A DNA stretch of 64,000 bases, from assembly GCA_916610825.1 (NCBI GenBank), contig OU744446.1, positions 3,109,001-3,173,000 on the forward strand, written 5' to 3'. The stretch is from Haliclystus octoradiatus (taxonomy: Eukaryota > Cnidaria > Staurozoa > Stauromedusae > Haliclystidae). Below are positions 13,068 to 23,402 of the stretch, piece after piece. Under the pieces are notes generated by a model. It did not search any database. It was not told the origin of the DNA and worked only from the letters and a program-made list of their open reading frames with translations. Position 1 is the first letter of the stretch. Each line of letters begins with the position of its first letter. The position numbers and the translations under genes are program-made.

Positions 13068-15526
13068 TTTCTCCTGAAACTGATCCTTTTTTATCGACAG
13101 ATATTGTTCTCTTAACCGAAACTTTTTTATTAGAATGTCCAGGCAATTTTACAAAATATTATTCATTTTCTTCTAATGCATCTCCGCCAACTGGAAATGG
13201 TACTTGCCCAAGAGGAGGTATTTTAATTTTATGTAAAAGTTTTTTAGAGCCCAAAGAAATTATACAAAACAGTACTTACATTGGCATTTCAACAAAGTAT
13301 TGTAATATATTTTGTTTTTACTTTCCTCCAAATGTACACATTTCTACTATACTATATGATATTTCATCAGCTTTAAGTGCTGTGCAAAATGGACTACCAT
13401 CCTTAATCTTTGGAGATTTTAACTGTAGAATTGATTCCACAAACCGTGGTGCTCAACTTGTTGAGTTCTTGCATCAAATAGGTATTTTCCTAATAAATGA
13501 TCCTAAAGAATATACATACATTTCATCAAACGGAAATAGTACAATTGACCTTGTTTTTAGCAACACCGCCTTCACAGATGTCAAGCAACACAGTATTGTA
13601 AAAGGATGCCAGAGAAAACATCAAAGAGTCCTGACAACCTGGAGCCTCAACCAAATAAACCAAGACCAAGAACAGCATGTCAAAAAACTGCAACGAAAAG
13701 TCAACAAAGAGCTACTTATTAAGCATCCAAACTTAGAACTAGCAGAGAAAGCTATTGAAATGGAAGATCTAGAAAATGCTCTTAAATTAATCGAATCAGC
13801 ACTCACTGAATGTTGCCCTGAAATCAAAGAAACCCATCACTATAATAAACCTTGGTTTGATATTGAATGCAGAGAAAAGAAAAAATCAGTATTGTATCTA
13901 CTTGACAAAATTATGAGAGGTTCAGGAAATCAGCTACTTCGAGATCAATATTCTACAGAGAGGAAAAGTTATCGCTCACTTTTGATGTCAAAAAAGGCCA
14001 TATATAACGAAAATCAAATTTTAAGAACTATTGAACTTTCTATCAAAAAGCCTTGGCTCTTGTTCAAAACCCGTCATTCCAAAAAATCAATACCAATTTC
14101 ACATGAACACATTCTTAGTCATTTTAAAAATCTATACGATCCTTACAACAAACCACCAACTTTCAACTTAGATTCACTAAATATTCTTGTAGATGATTGG
14201 TTTAATAAATTGTTTCAAGAAGACGAAGTTCTACAAGCTATATTGAAAACCTCAACTCGTAAAGCAGCAGGACTTGATAACATTACTAACGAACACTTAA
14301 TACTTTCTCTTGATCAGCTACTTCCTTTATGGACATCTTTGTTCAATCTATGCCTCAAACTTGGAACTATACCTAATAACTGGAACAGAAGCAGAGTAAT
14401 TCTACTGTATAAAGGTAAAGGTGTAAAAATTGACCCCAATAATTACCGTGGCATTTCCTTACTCTGTTGCCCCCTCAAAGTTTTAACAAGTCTCATAAAC
14501 AGTAAACTCAAACCAAATTGCTTTCATTTAATTCCACCAGAGCAATTTGGCTTCCAAGAAGATAAAAATACGTTACAACCATTACAGCTATTGATAGACT
14601 CTATCAAAGACCAATTTTCTAAATCATCCACACCTAGATCCACTTATTGCTGTTTTGTAGACTTTACTAAAGCATTTGACAATGTAAATCGTGACATTCT
14701 AGTTCAGAAAATGAAGAACACTTTTGGTATAGATGGATTGCTTCTTCGTCTTATTTGTTCACTTTTAAAAGGAAATGAGATTTTTATTGACGATGGTATA
14801 AAGCTATCTACACAAATTATTCAAAACCACGGTGTTGTCCAGGGAGATTGTCTTTCGCCAACCCTATTTATCATTTATCTTTCCGATTTGGCTGAAGTTC
14901 TACGTAATATACCAAATCTAAGCTTTTCATTTTTTGCTGATGACCTTGTTTTTTACTCCCCTGACAAAGAAGCTGTACAGGATGGTTTAGATATTTTGCA
15001 AACATGGTGTCACACAAATGCATTAGAAGTCAACCTGAAAAAGACCAAAATGATGAAATTCCGCAAAGGTGGCACTATCAGCAAAAGAGACATTTTCATA
15101 TACAATAAGGAACGTGTGGAATTTGTTAAAAGCTATGAATATCTTAGTGTTATTTTACAACAATCGTTAACCTTTACTTTACATCTAATGAACAAGTTAC
15201 ATAAATGCATTCTCACAATAGGTGCTATACCACATTTAAAGAAAGTCTCTCTTCAAACATCGCTAAATATTTTTGACATGAAAATCTCTCCGATGGTTAC
15301 TTATGCTTTTCCAGTCATTGCACCATTTATCACATCAAACCAATTCCTCTACCTTGATCGTATCAAAGCTACATATCTCAAACGTGCCCTTGGGGCCCAT
15401 ATATCTGCTTCAAATACTTTAATTTACATATTTACAAACACTAACCTTCTAACAAAAGATATTGAACATTTGTTCCCTTTTAATTTTGAAGAACTTTCAA
15501 AATGTTTTGAAAACCGCAAAAAATAA
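13067..15526 (+). CDS. LINE ORF2: endonuclease and reverse transcriptase, open
   Basis: One open frame of about 820 codons extends from the microsatellite border to TAA at 15524-15526. The endonuclease part has the LLTETF box (catalytic Glu), FGDFNCRID and STIDLVFSN; about 20 N-terminal residues appear missing. The reverse transcriptase follows: KAAGLDNITNEH, NNYRGISLLCCPLKVL, FVDFTKAFDNVN, GVVQGDCLSPTLF, and the catalytic FADD at 14933-14944. The thumb region follows (KTKMMKFRKGG). The product would nick target DNA and reverse-transcribe the LINE RNA in place. No initiator Met is evident near the truncated 5' end, so in situ expression is doubtful. The zinc-knuckle tail is in the next frame. 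Confidence 0.9.
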   Translation: MSPETDPFLSTDIVLLTETFLLECPGNFTKYYSFSSNASPPTGNGTCPRGGILILCKSFLEPKEIIQNSTYIGISTKYCNIFCFYFPPNVHISTILYDISSALSAVQNGLPSLIFGDFNCRIDSTNRGAQLVEFLHQIGIFLINDPKEYTYISSNGNSTIDLVFSNTAFTDVKQHSIVKGCQRKHQRVLTTWSLNQINQDQEQHVKKLQRKVNKELLIKHPNLELAEKAIEMEDLENALKLIESALTECCPEIKETHHYNKPWFDIECREKKKSVLYLLDKIMRGSGNQLLRDQYSTERKSYRSLLMSKKAIYNENQILRTIELSIKKPWLLFKTRHSKKSIPISHEHILSHFKNLYDPYNKPPTFNLDSLNILVDDWFNKLFQEDEVLQAILKTSTRKAAGLDNITNEHLILSLDQLLPLWTSLFNLCLKLGTIPNNWNRSRVILLYKGKGVKIDPNNYRGISLLCCPLKVLTSLINSKLKPNCFHLIPPEQFGFQEDKNTLQPLQLLIDSIKDQFSKSSTPRSTYCCFVDFTKAFDNVNRDILVQKMKNTFGIDGLLLRLICSLLKGNEIFIDDGIKLSTQIIQNHGVVQGDCLSPTLFIIYLSDLAEVLRNIPNLSFSFFADDLVFYSPDKEAVQDGLDILQTWCHTNALEVNLKKTKMMKFRKGGTISKRDIFIYNKERVEFVKSYEYLSVILQQSLTFTLHLMNKLHKCILTIGAIPHLKKVSLQTSLNIFDMKISPMVTYAFPVIAPFITSNQFLYLDRIKATYLKRALGAHISASNTLIYIFTNTNLLTKDIEHLFPFNFEELSKCFENRKK

Positions 15527-16056
15527 AATAGTTGAAGTATTCCAAAAAGGGTATGGAGCCGCCCCTGCCTTACAATCATCTGGTTGGCAAGCAGCAAATC
15601 AATTAAATCGAAACTACATCATCCGCTTGTCAATCCATGGCTTTCACCATCTTATCTGTACAAATAATATTTTTCATGATCCTGACGATAATTGCCTATG
15701 TAAAGAGTGTGGTGATTCAGCAAATGATCGATATCATATTTTACACTGCCAACAAATATCATCATATCTACAATTTGTAAAAGCCGCAGAACAAAATTGA
15801 CTATTGATATCTTAAATAATCTAAATTGTCTATTAAATTTTCAAAAATATATCAAATCAATAACAAAATAATAATTGACATAAATTATTAGCAGCATATT
15901 ATGAATTACAGAATATTATATATGATATATATTCACATTAACTGAATAAAAGCAAATCAGAACAATCATATACAAAATTAAACTAGACTATACTCATAAA
16001 TAACTCATGTATTACAACAAATATTTATCTCGAATTGAGATGCAAATATATCAATC
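13068..16056 (+). mobile_element. APE-type LINE, copy C (best preserved)
   Basis: This copy runs from TTCTCCTGAAACTG directly after an (ATCT)n tract to the same TGAGATGCAAATAT terminus as copy A, followed by a new (ATCT)n array. Only scattered substitutions separate it from copy A, so both are recent. It starts inside the N-terminal part of the endonuclease; the true start and any ORF1 are missing. Lack of a poly(A) or other distinct tail and the abutting microsatellite fit an element whose 3' end is the ATCT repeat itself. Confidence 0.92.
15462..15800 (+). CDS. LINE C-terminal CCHC domain in the +1 frame of copy C
   Basis: This frame overlaps the end of the RT frame and continues past its TAA. 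It encodes VFQKGYGAAPALQSSGWQAA, then NRNYIIRLSIHGFHHLIC and the zinc motif CKECGDSANDRYHILHC (C-X2-C-X8-H-X3-C), ending with TGA near 15800. Such a C-terminal knuckle normally belongs to the same polypeptide as the RT and is thought to bind RNA or target DNA. The switch occurs at a run of six A followed by TAA. Copy A shows the same switch, so it was either inherited from a shared parent or reflects recoding. Confidence 0.75.
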   Translation: MNICSLLILKNFQNVLKTAKNKIVEVFQKGYGAAPALQSSGWQAANQLNRNYIIRLSIHGFHHLICTNNIFHDPDDNCLCKECGDSANDRYHILHCQQISSYLQFVKAAEQN

Positions 16057-16363
<307 letters not shown>

Positions 16364-18443
16364 TTTTCTTTTTTCTGTCTGATGATTGCTATAAAAAGCA
16401 TGAAACTTAAAGAAACAGTATAAGAATGTGTGGTCTCTGACTCCTTTCTATTTCTATTATTATTATCTATCTATCTTTCTATACACTCGGTCCAAATTAT
16501 CCCAGCAAAGTGGGTCACTTATTGTACATACCATATATACCATGTCAACTTTAAGTTTATTCTCTTTCGCTTGAAAATGATATATGATAAATCGAAACGT
16601 CACAATTCTCAGAGTTTTCTCTTGTCGCTATCCTTTATTTCAAAGTGTCATGTTATTTACAACCACAATGTATATTGACAGTATAATTGCGCCTTGGATA
16701 AGAACAAGTCAGTACAATCATCTACTATTCACAGGAATAAATTACCTTGATAAAAAACAGTCGCATAATAAGCAGTGAATACTGAAAAAACGATTAAAGT
16801 TACAAATGCCATAGACCATTTCGTTATTCTGTTCATGCTGGCCTCAAAACAAAACCAAAACCAAGAGATACGTAACTTTCTTTGATATGATAATTGACAC
16901 TTTCTTCTTCGTTAGATTGTGTCCTTCATGAACGATTTTTCTAAATCTGAATAATTCTATATACTGGCTATACAGTACTATGTTTATACATCATTATCTC
17001 GACCCTTCTTCAGCTGCGACATATTAAATTGTTGTGCTATATTCAAATCAACTCATTGCTTAATTAAACATTTATCATTTGGGTCGTTTGTTATGGAATG
17101 ATGCAAAAGCTATACTCAATTGGTGGACGTGATTTATATACCTGTCTGTTATCATTTGAATTTGAAATATAATTCAAATCATTTATTGTCGTGATCACGT
17201 GGATGGTTTTTCGTTTTGTTTCATGTCTCAAAGTTGTAATTGTCGGAATGTTTTCGTCTCAACCCATCAAACTCGGTTTACAACTTTTTTGAATCATTTG
17301 AATTGCAACTTGAGAAAAGAATAGCATTTTAAATCTAAAATATTTAAATTAAATTAAATTCGTATTGAATCTTCGACTTGGCATGCAAGATGATTAAAAT
17401 GTGAACAGTATAAAGTTGATGTGGAAATAAAGCGATTTTATAAAACCAGATTCAGACAATGTACTGTATACATTAATACATTAAAATTTCTAGAGTCATT
17501 CGATGATAACTTGAGTTACGGACAAAGTTATATTTTTAAAAGGAGGGCACTATCATAAATGTTTGAGTTGTACTTTAATTCATATGATGCAGGCTTTGAT
17601 GTCTTTGATATATACATTGTGTAAGAAATATTGAGAAGGAGATACTTGAATGTTTTGGATATTTAATTATTGACTTTAAAATATACAAGTATATAATCGA
17701 GTTAATTGTGTGCGGGTATTCTGTCTCATTCTCGAACGTAGATGCTCGAACAAGCAAGTAGGTTTTATGCAATTATCATAGCCCAAATCTCAAATCACAT
17801 TTGCTATAGCCTCGAAAGTTCTTGCGATATACTGAATGAACATTACAATTTGTTACAATTTCTTGATATACAACTTTAGTTTATTCAAATAGACCTAAAG
17901 TGTATATCCCGGATATTGGGAGATTTCTTCTTTAGATTGAGAAAAATTCATTGAAAAGATATTGATGTTGCTTTGTGTGAAATAAGCTATTGTTATTAAC
18001 GCATCCTGTTTCTAGCACTTTGTAAAACTTTTCAACAATTTTAAACTCATATTTTTAAAATCATTCTTCATTTTAAATAAATTTCTGAAAGTGACATAAA
18101 CTAAACTGACTCAAACAACGTCTATTTTATCGCTCACTTTTATTACACAATTTTTGATTTTCGTGCAGTGAAAAACCAGCTTTATATTCCACTCTTGTCA
18201 TGGTAATGCTTTTGTTAACCATGATTTCAGTGATAGGCAGGTGATGTTCCACCTCCATATTGTTCAAACAATAGCACTGTCAATGCTAGCTGAGTTACCC
18301 GTTTTTAAAATATTATTGACTCATTTATTGTAATATATCAGTAGATTTGAGAATCTCTTGTAATTTAATGTAATGTAATGTAATTATTTGACGTGAACTA
18401 GAATACTTACAAGTAGTGCGTATATAAAAATTTATGTCAACTA
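16364..18443. other. AT-rich spacer with diverged repeats
   Basis: A short CTATCT tract lies near 16461. 17017-17187 is an inverted match to 8440-8605, and 18062-18218 is a direct match to 6640-6772. A (TAATG)n patch lies near 18366-18383. No coding region is supported. Confidence 0.5.
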
Positions 18444-18654
18444 TTAGCCGAAATGACTGGGAAGAAACGTTGTCTCCATCTCGCTATCTACTATGGTAAA
18501 CGTATCAAATCCATACTTTCCGTGGGGTATCTTATAATTTTTTGCGGCAACATCCATCCATTTTTTGCGTCCATGTTTTATATTCATATCCTTATATTCT
18601 TCAATTGACGGCCCGAAGCGTACTTTTTTCACCCAGCGGAGCGGGTTCACTTCA
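18444..18654 (-). CDS. Terminal exon of an unidentified gene
   Basis: On the minus strand an AG acceptor at about 18655-18656 is followed by an open frame. It starts EVNPLRWVKKVRFGPS, continues through KHGRKKWMDVAAKNYK and FDTFTIVDSEME, and ends LPSHFG before TAA. Composition (Lys/Trp/Asp-rich, no low complexity) looks like real protein, but I do not recognise the family. Its first 54 nt and acceptor are repeated twice more upstream by the 140-bp triplication at 18601-19020. Upstream exons were not found, so it may be a gene fragment. Confidence 0.45.
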
Positions 18655-19020
18655 CTAGTAATGAATATAATGGTAAATATATGGCTACAATATGTAAAGC
18701 ACAGTTAAATGAAATAATACTAACGGAAATTAGTTATTTTTCAATTGACGGCCCGAAGCGTACTTTTTTCACCCAGCGGAGCGGGTTCACTTCACTAGTA
18801 ATGAATATAATGGTAAATATATGGCTACAATATGTAAAGCACAGTTAAATGAAATAATACTAACGGAAATTAGTTATTTTTCAATTGACGGCCCGAAGCG
18901 TACTTTTTTCACCCAGCGGAGCGGGTTCACTTCACTAGTAATGAATATAATGGTAAATATATGGCTACAATATGTAAAGCACAGTTAAATGAAATAATAC
19001 TAACGGAAATTAGTTATTTT
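18601..19020. repeat. Perfect 140-bp triplication carrying a splice acceptor and exon start
   Basis: Three units (18601-18740, 18741-18880, 18881-19020) begin TCAATTGACGGCCCGAAGCG and end TAGTTATTTT, and appear identical. Each contains, on the minus strand, the same intron end, AG acceptor and first 54 nt of the exon at 18444-18654. Only the unit nearest that exon continues into the remainder of it. Confidence 0.95.
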
Positions 19021-20157
19021 TTAATTTTCATAATTTTTATTTTTATACTTTTTTTTAATTTTTTGAACACTTAAGCAAACCAAATGTTTATTTAAAGTCA
19101 AAGTGATAAGCGTAACATATGACGGTAACATGTCTCTTGGCCTAAAAATATATCATGACAATGCCTAATTATCATCTGCTACTACGAAAACTAGAATATC
19201 GAGTAAAATTCTATTTACAAATACAAAGGCAATATATATGTGCTTACATTCACTGTCATTTTCATGTTAATCTTTTCCACAGGGTATAAAGGTCTGGGGG
19301 AGGGCTTCTGTCTTCTTTTTCAAATTTAATTCTACCCCTGAGTGAACCGCCTGGCAATCAGATTAGCGATTATTATAAAAAAAACACTGCCGCCAGAATT
19401 AAAAGAAATGATGATCACGCACTTCGTCGTATGAGAGATTGTATTAGTATTAATAATTGTATTACTGTAGATATTTTTGTGCAGATATTTCCCAACTTTC
19501 ACATTTCTCCATTTTTAATAGCAGAAATCAAAGTAATGTTAACTTAATTATGACATCTGAATTTATTTATTCAGTAAAAGTTTCTTCGAAAAACATTTCA
19601 AGATAAAGGATGGCGACAAATAACAAACATACTTTGGTTTAAACAACGTTTCGCAATAGCTTAATTGCATCTTCAGGTTAAAAGGAATAACATATTAAAA
19701 TTACAAAGTATTTATAGTAAAAATTTACGTGATTATAAAATTGGGTACAAAACAATACAACAAAGAAAATATATTATTTACTTAGGTAGAGTTATACAAA
19801 TAGCCTAGACCGAACGGAATCTTTTTGAGTGTTTAGCTCTTTGATTGATAACATTTCATGAATTAAGCAATCAAACTGCACGAGTCACACTGGAATAGGT
19901 AAACAACGCATTGACGAGACAGTAAAGCCGGCCTCGGTTCACGCACACGAACATCGTCAATAATTTTTCTAGATTTAAAAACTGGTCGAAGTTCTACGTC
20001 AGTTCATAGATTATAGAATACACGGATTGGCAACTCTATTGTTCTTGACCGCGCAATCAGATTTTGTTGAGTTTGGCGCGAAACGTAGTCACGTGATCTT
20101 GAGCCGACACAAGATTACAACCATGCGGTCAAAACTTTTTAATCTTCGTAACTTGCA
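19021..20157. other. Repeat-derived spacer
   Basis: 19145-19285 matches 7570-7740 directly, and 19290-19560 matches 7225-7560 in inverted orientation. The latter has a plus-strand open stretch with NTAARIKRNDDHALRRMR after an AG at about 19365. A further stretch near 19638-19680 (ACAACGTTTCGCAATAGC, CATCTTCAGG) resembles phrases common at the ends of Penelope-like elements, but no coding part supports that. Nothing else is seen. Confidence 0.4.
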
Positions 20158-20557
20158 TACTATAAAGCCTGGTTTCCATAAGAATCGAAAAACCATCGCC
20201 GGCTATCGCCGATGAAAATCTAACGCAAAGGAAATCATTCATCGCCGGTACCGCAAAGCGCCGGCGATGATCGGCGGTCATCGCCGGTCCTCTCCCGAAA
20301 ATCAAACATGTTTGATTTTCGGTTGCGAACCGGTTGTAAATCAATCCCACAACACATTGCAACTCTGTAGTCTTTTAAATATACGCGCGAAATTCAAACC
20401 ACGTTTTATGATTTGATAATAAAACATGATGTCATTGTAAACATTGAAAACGCAAATATTTACACTACCGTATTTATAAAAAATAATTGCTTAAGATTCA
20501 AAACGTGATATTAATTATTTAAAAATATTATAATCGAACATCTAAAAATTGTAAATA

Positions 20558-21901
20558 ATGGAATTTCAAGAAGAAGTTGAGATAGAAGAAGATTTTTTGC
20601 TTGGAGAAGTTCAAAAATATCCTAGCCTTTACGACAAATCCGGTAAAGTAATTATAATATTTTACTGAAAATGAAGCAATGTATAATTTTATATCAAACG
20701 CGTTTACACAAAAATTATCAAAATTTTACAGAGAGATCATACCGTAACAAGCACCACAGAGAGAGAGCTTGGCAAGCAGTTTCGGTGGCAATGAAAACTC
20801 ATGTTACTGTTTGCCAAACAAAATATTGAACGGCAAGAACGAAGCTAAATAAATATATCAAAATATTTAAAAACATTAAAAGGAGCATCTGGTAGTGGTT
20901 TTCGAGATGTTGGATCTTTCAGAAAAGATTTGGAGGGTATGAGATGGTTGGTGTCCCACATAAAACATCGTCCTTGTGTAACCAATTCCTTTCCCCGCCC
21001 CATTTTAACATCCCCTACTAATACTCAAATCTCCCTTCCAAACTTATCATCTCCTGTATTCCCAATTGATTTTGATTCCAACGATGTTAGTGTTACCGAC
21101 GTAGAGGACGCAGATGCCTTGAAAATGGTAAGACAAGCTCACCTTCAAAACAATCTGATCATACGTAGGGTCTTGGTGATAAACAATAACCTTAATAATT
21201 ATAGTTACTTTATTATAGAAACAGATTATTTTTCTCTGAGCACAGAACTTGCAACTGAGGCAGGAAGAACAATTGTACCCTCTACTTTAGCTGGAAGTGG
21301 TAGGTGAAGCCAATCAAAGGCCAATAAGTGCCACACTGAGGCGTTGAAATCCTTATTTCGTATACTGTACCATTAACCTTGTCAATCCAAACTATATACA
21401 TCATTCAAATTTTTAAACAGTAAGTGTAAAATATGTAATCGCTTTCTGTTTATTTCGTTACATGTCAAATCAATCAAGCTGTAACCCCTGTAGAAACACA
21501 CAGAAAGAGACCATGGGCAAAATCGAATAAAAAGAATGATATTTCCTTGCAAGTAAGCTTTTATTAAATTAAGAGAAAAATATTTTTTATGGAGCCTATA
21601 GGTATGATTGACTAATTCAACTTTGTATTATTACTTCTAACAGGTGGATAAAGCAATACTTGAACACTTGCATGGAAAAAATAATAATAACATCGACATG
21701 GGGGATGACGACAGGCTATTCTGTATGAGTCTCATCCGTAAATTTAAACGTTTACCTGTAACATTGAAAAGTCAGCTGCAGGTAGACATTTTTCAGACAA
21801 TTACAGATGCAGAAATCTCTCAATTAAATGTTAATCGAAATCGTAGTTCGTTCTCAAGCAGTTCAAGCTTGAATACAGGAAGGATATCCTTAGATGAATA
21901 A
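20558..21901 (+). pseudogene. MADF-BESS DNA-binding protein of PIF/Harbinger, broken
   Basis: Exon-like pieces in order are 20558-20642 (MEFQEEVEIEEDFLLGEVQK, MADF start, donor GTAAAG); about 20732-21128 (SYRNKHHRERAWQAV, then FRDVGSFRKDLEGMRWL, end of MADF); about 21220-21301; about 21467-21550; and 21644-21901, whose BESS motif is DDDRLFCMSLIRKFKRLP. In the second piece a TGA near 20827 and a one-base frame change near 20875 break the MADF domain. In active elements this protein binds transposon ends and helps import the transposase to the nucleus. The five-exon reading is inferred from splice motifs and domain order. Confidence 0.75.
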
Positions 21902-22253
21902 TGTAAAGGCCGTATTAGCATCTGTTATTTTAATTTTTAAGTTTAATTTATGAAAGTTGAAGTAATTAATTTGAATAATGTTAATTTTTATATTGAATTG
22001 ATTTGAATTTAATTTGTTGTTTATAGTAATATTTGAATTAATTTAATACAAATTAAGTACTGTAGATGTAATTGTATTATTTCAATGTTCTATCGCAGCT
22101 TCTAACATGGTCAGTTTGCCAAGGCAATGCCCCCTCTGCTGAGTTGACGTATCTTGTAAATCGTTTTCTAACAGTTTTCGCACTTGTCCTTGAAATTTTT
22201 TTAGCTGTACTGGGAAGAGGGGCAAGGGATTCTTCGTTCAAAACTATCCTTCG

Positions 22254-23194
22254 TCAGTCCCCTTCTTGAATTTCTCCGGATGAGTTGCAACTATCTACAA
22301 ATCCAGTGGGTACATATTGTGCATTTTCAGTTATTAACAAGTAATTATGTAGACACACGGTTGCCTGTACAATCAGATCGACAGTTTCCACGTTGGCACG
22401 AATAGGCCTGCGAAATATGCGCCAACGAGCTGACATAATTCCAAATACATTCTCAATTGTTCTGCTAGCTCTTGACAGCCGATAATTAAATACAGCTTGT
22501 GATTCTTCTAAATGTCTGCCAGAATAAGGCTTCATTAGCCGTTTTTTAAGCCCAAATATCTCATCTCCAATAATAACATATGGCAGTTGTATGTCGTTCA
22601 TAGGACTTTCTTGTGGGAGGTGACAGCTGTCTTCTTCTAATGATCGGGCTAACGAAGTTTGTCCAAAAATAGCGGCATCATTGTCCCTACCATAGGAGCC
22701 GATACTCACATAGGTAAATTTGTAATTTGCATCACACATTGCCATGAGAACAGTGCTGTGGAAATGTTTATAGTTGTAGTATAAGGAGCCACCAAACTTT
22801 GGGCAATTAATGTTTATGTGCTTGCCATCTAATGCACCAATAACGTGTCGAAAATCCCATTCATTAAAAAATTCATCAGACACAGCCTTCCATTCTTCTT
22901 CAGAAGAAGGAATATGAACGTATGTGTCTTTTAGGGCACTCTAAATCGCTTGAAAAGTTTCACGAACAATATTACATACTGTCAAGCGTCCAATCCTGAA
23001 GTTATAGCTTTGGCTTTGTTGTGAATCTCCGGTGGCAAGATAACGCAGTGTCAATGCCAACCTTTCACCAGCAGAAATTCGTTCTCTTCTTCTACATCCA
23101 TAAGAATTTGATTTAGTTGAGACTGGTAGTTCATGTAAAACGTAGTTTGATGTAAAACGAGAAGCCAGCTTCTGACCAATTGTGGTAAAAAAAT
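22254..23194 (-). pseudogene. Harbinger (HARBI1-like DDE_4) transposase, broken
   Basis: The main open part (22254-22883) has all three catalytic positions: Asp in VIGALDGKHI, Asp in VIIGDEIFGLKK and Glu in SRTIENVFGIMSARWR. The C-terminal helix (VQATVCLHNYLL) is also present. Upstream, up to about 23194, the helix-turn-helix part (AGERLALTLRYLATGDSQQS) is readable. A single TAG at 22941-22943 (minus strand), probably from Trp, separates the two. Apart from this stop the frame is remarkably clean compared with the partner MADF gene. The enzyme cuts and pastes the element; this copy would give only a fragment. Confidence 0.88.
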
Positions 23195-23402
23195 TGTTTA
23201 AACAGTTATATCTTCAGGATTTGATAAAAGAACACCATCTTGGATCAAACTTGTAGGTTCAGAACCATCACTGGTACATTTTTGTGGGAATATAGCCTAG
23301 GCAGATTGTCAGGTCTTTTGTAAAGTCCATTATTGAGGTTCAACATTTATCAACCAGCTCTGATTCCAAGTAATTGAGAACGAACTTTGATATAATTTCA
23401 GG

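Larger units (their letters stand above)
20158..23200. mobile_element. PIF/Harbinger DNA transposon, decayed
   Basis: The pairing of a MADF-BESS (Myb-like) gene on plus with a convergent DDE_4-type transposase on minus is the standard two-gene layout of PIF/Harbinger elements. The left end is probably near 20168 (CCTGGTTTCCATAAG), followed by subterminal CATCGCCGG-type repeats at about 20190-20300. A matching right end was not found before the BEL/Pao sequence begins near 23374, so the right terminus may be lost. Both genes are broken. Confidence 0.8.

Noticed and set aside
19638-19690. Penelope-like element terminus
   Set aside because: Only short phrases resemble such ends; no RT or GIY-YIG sequence is near.
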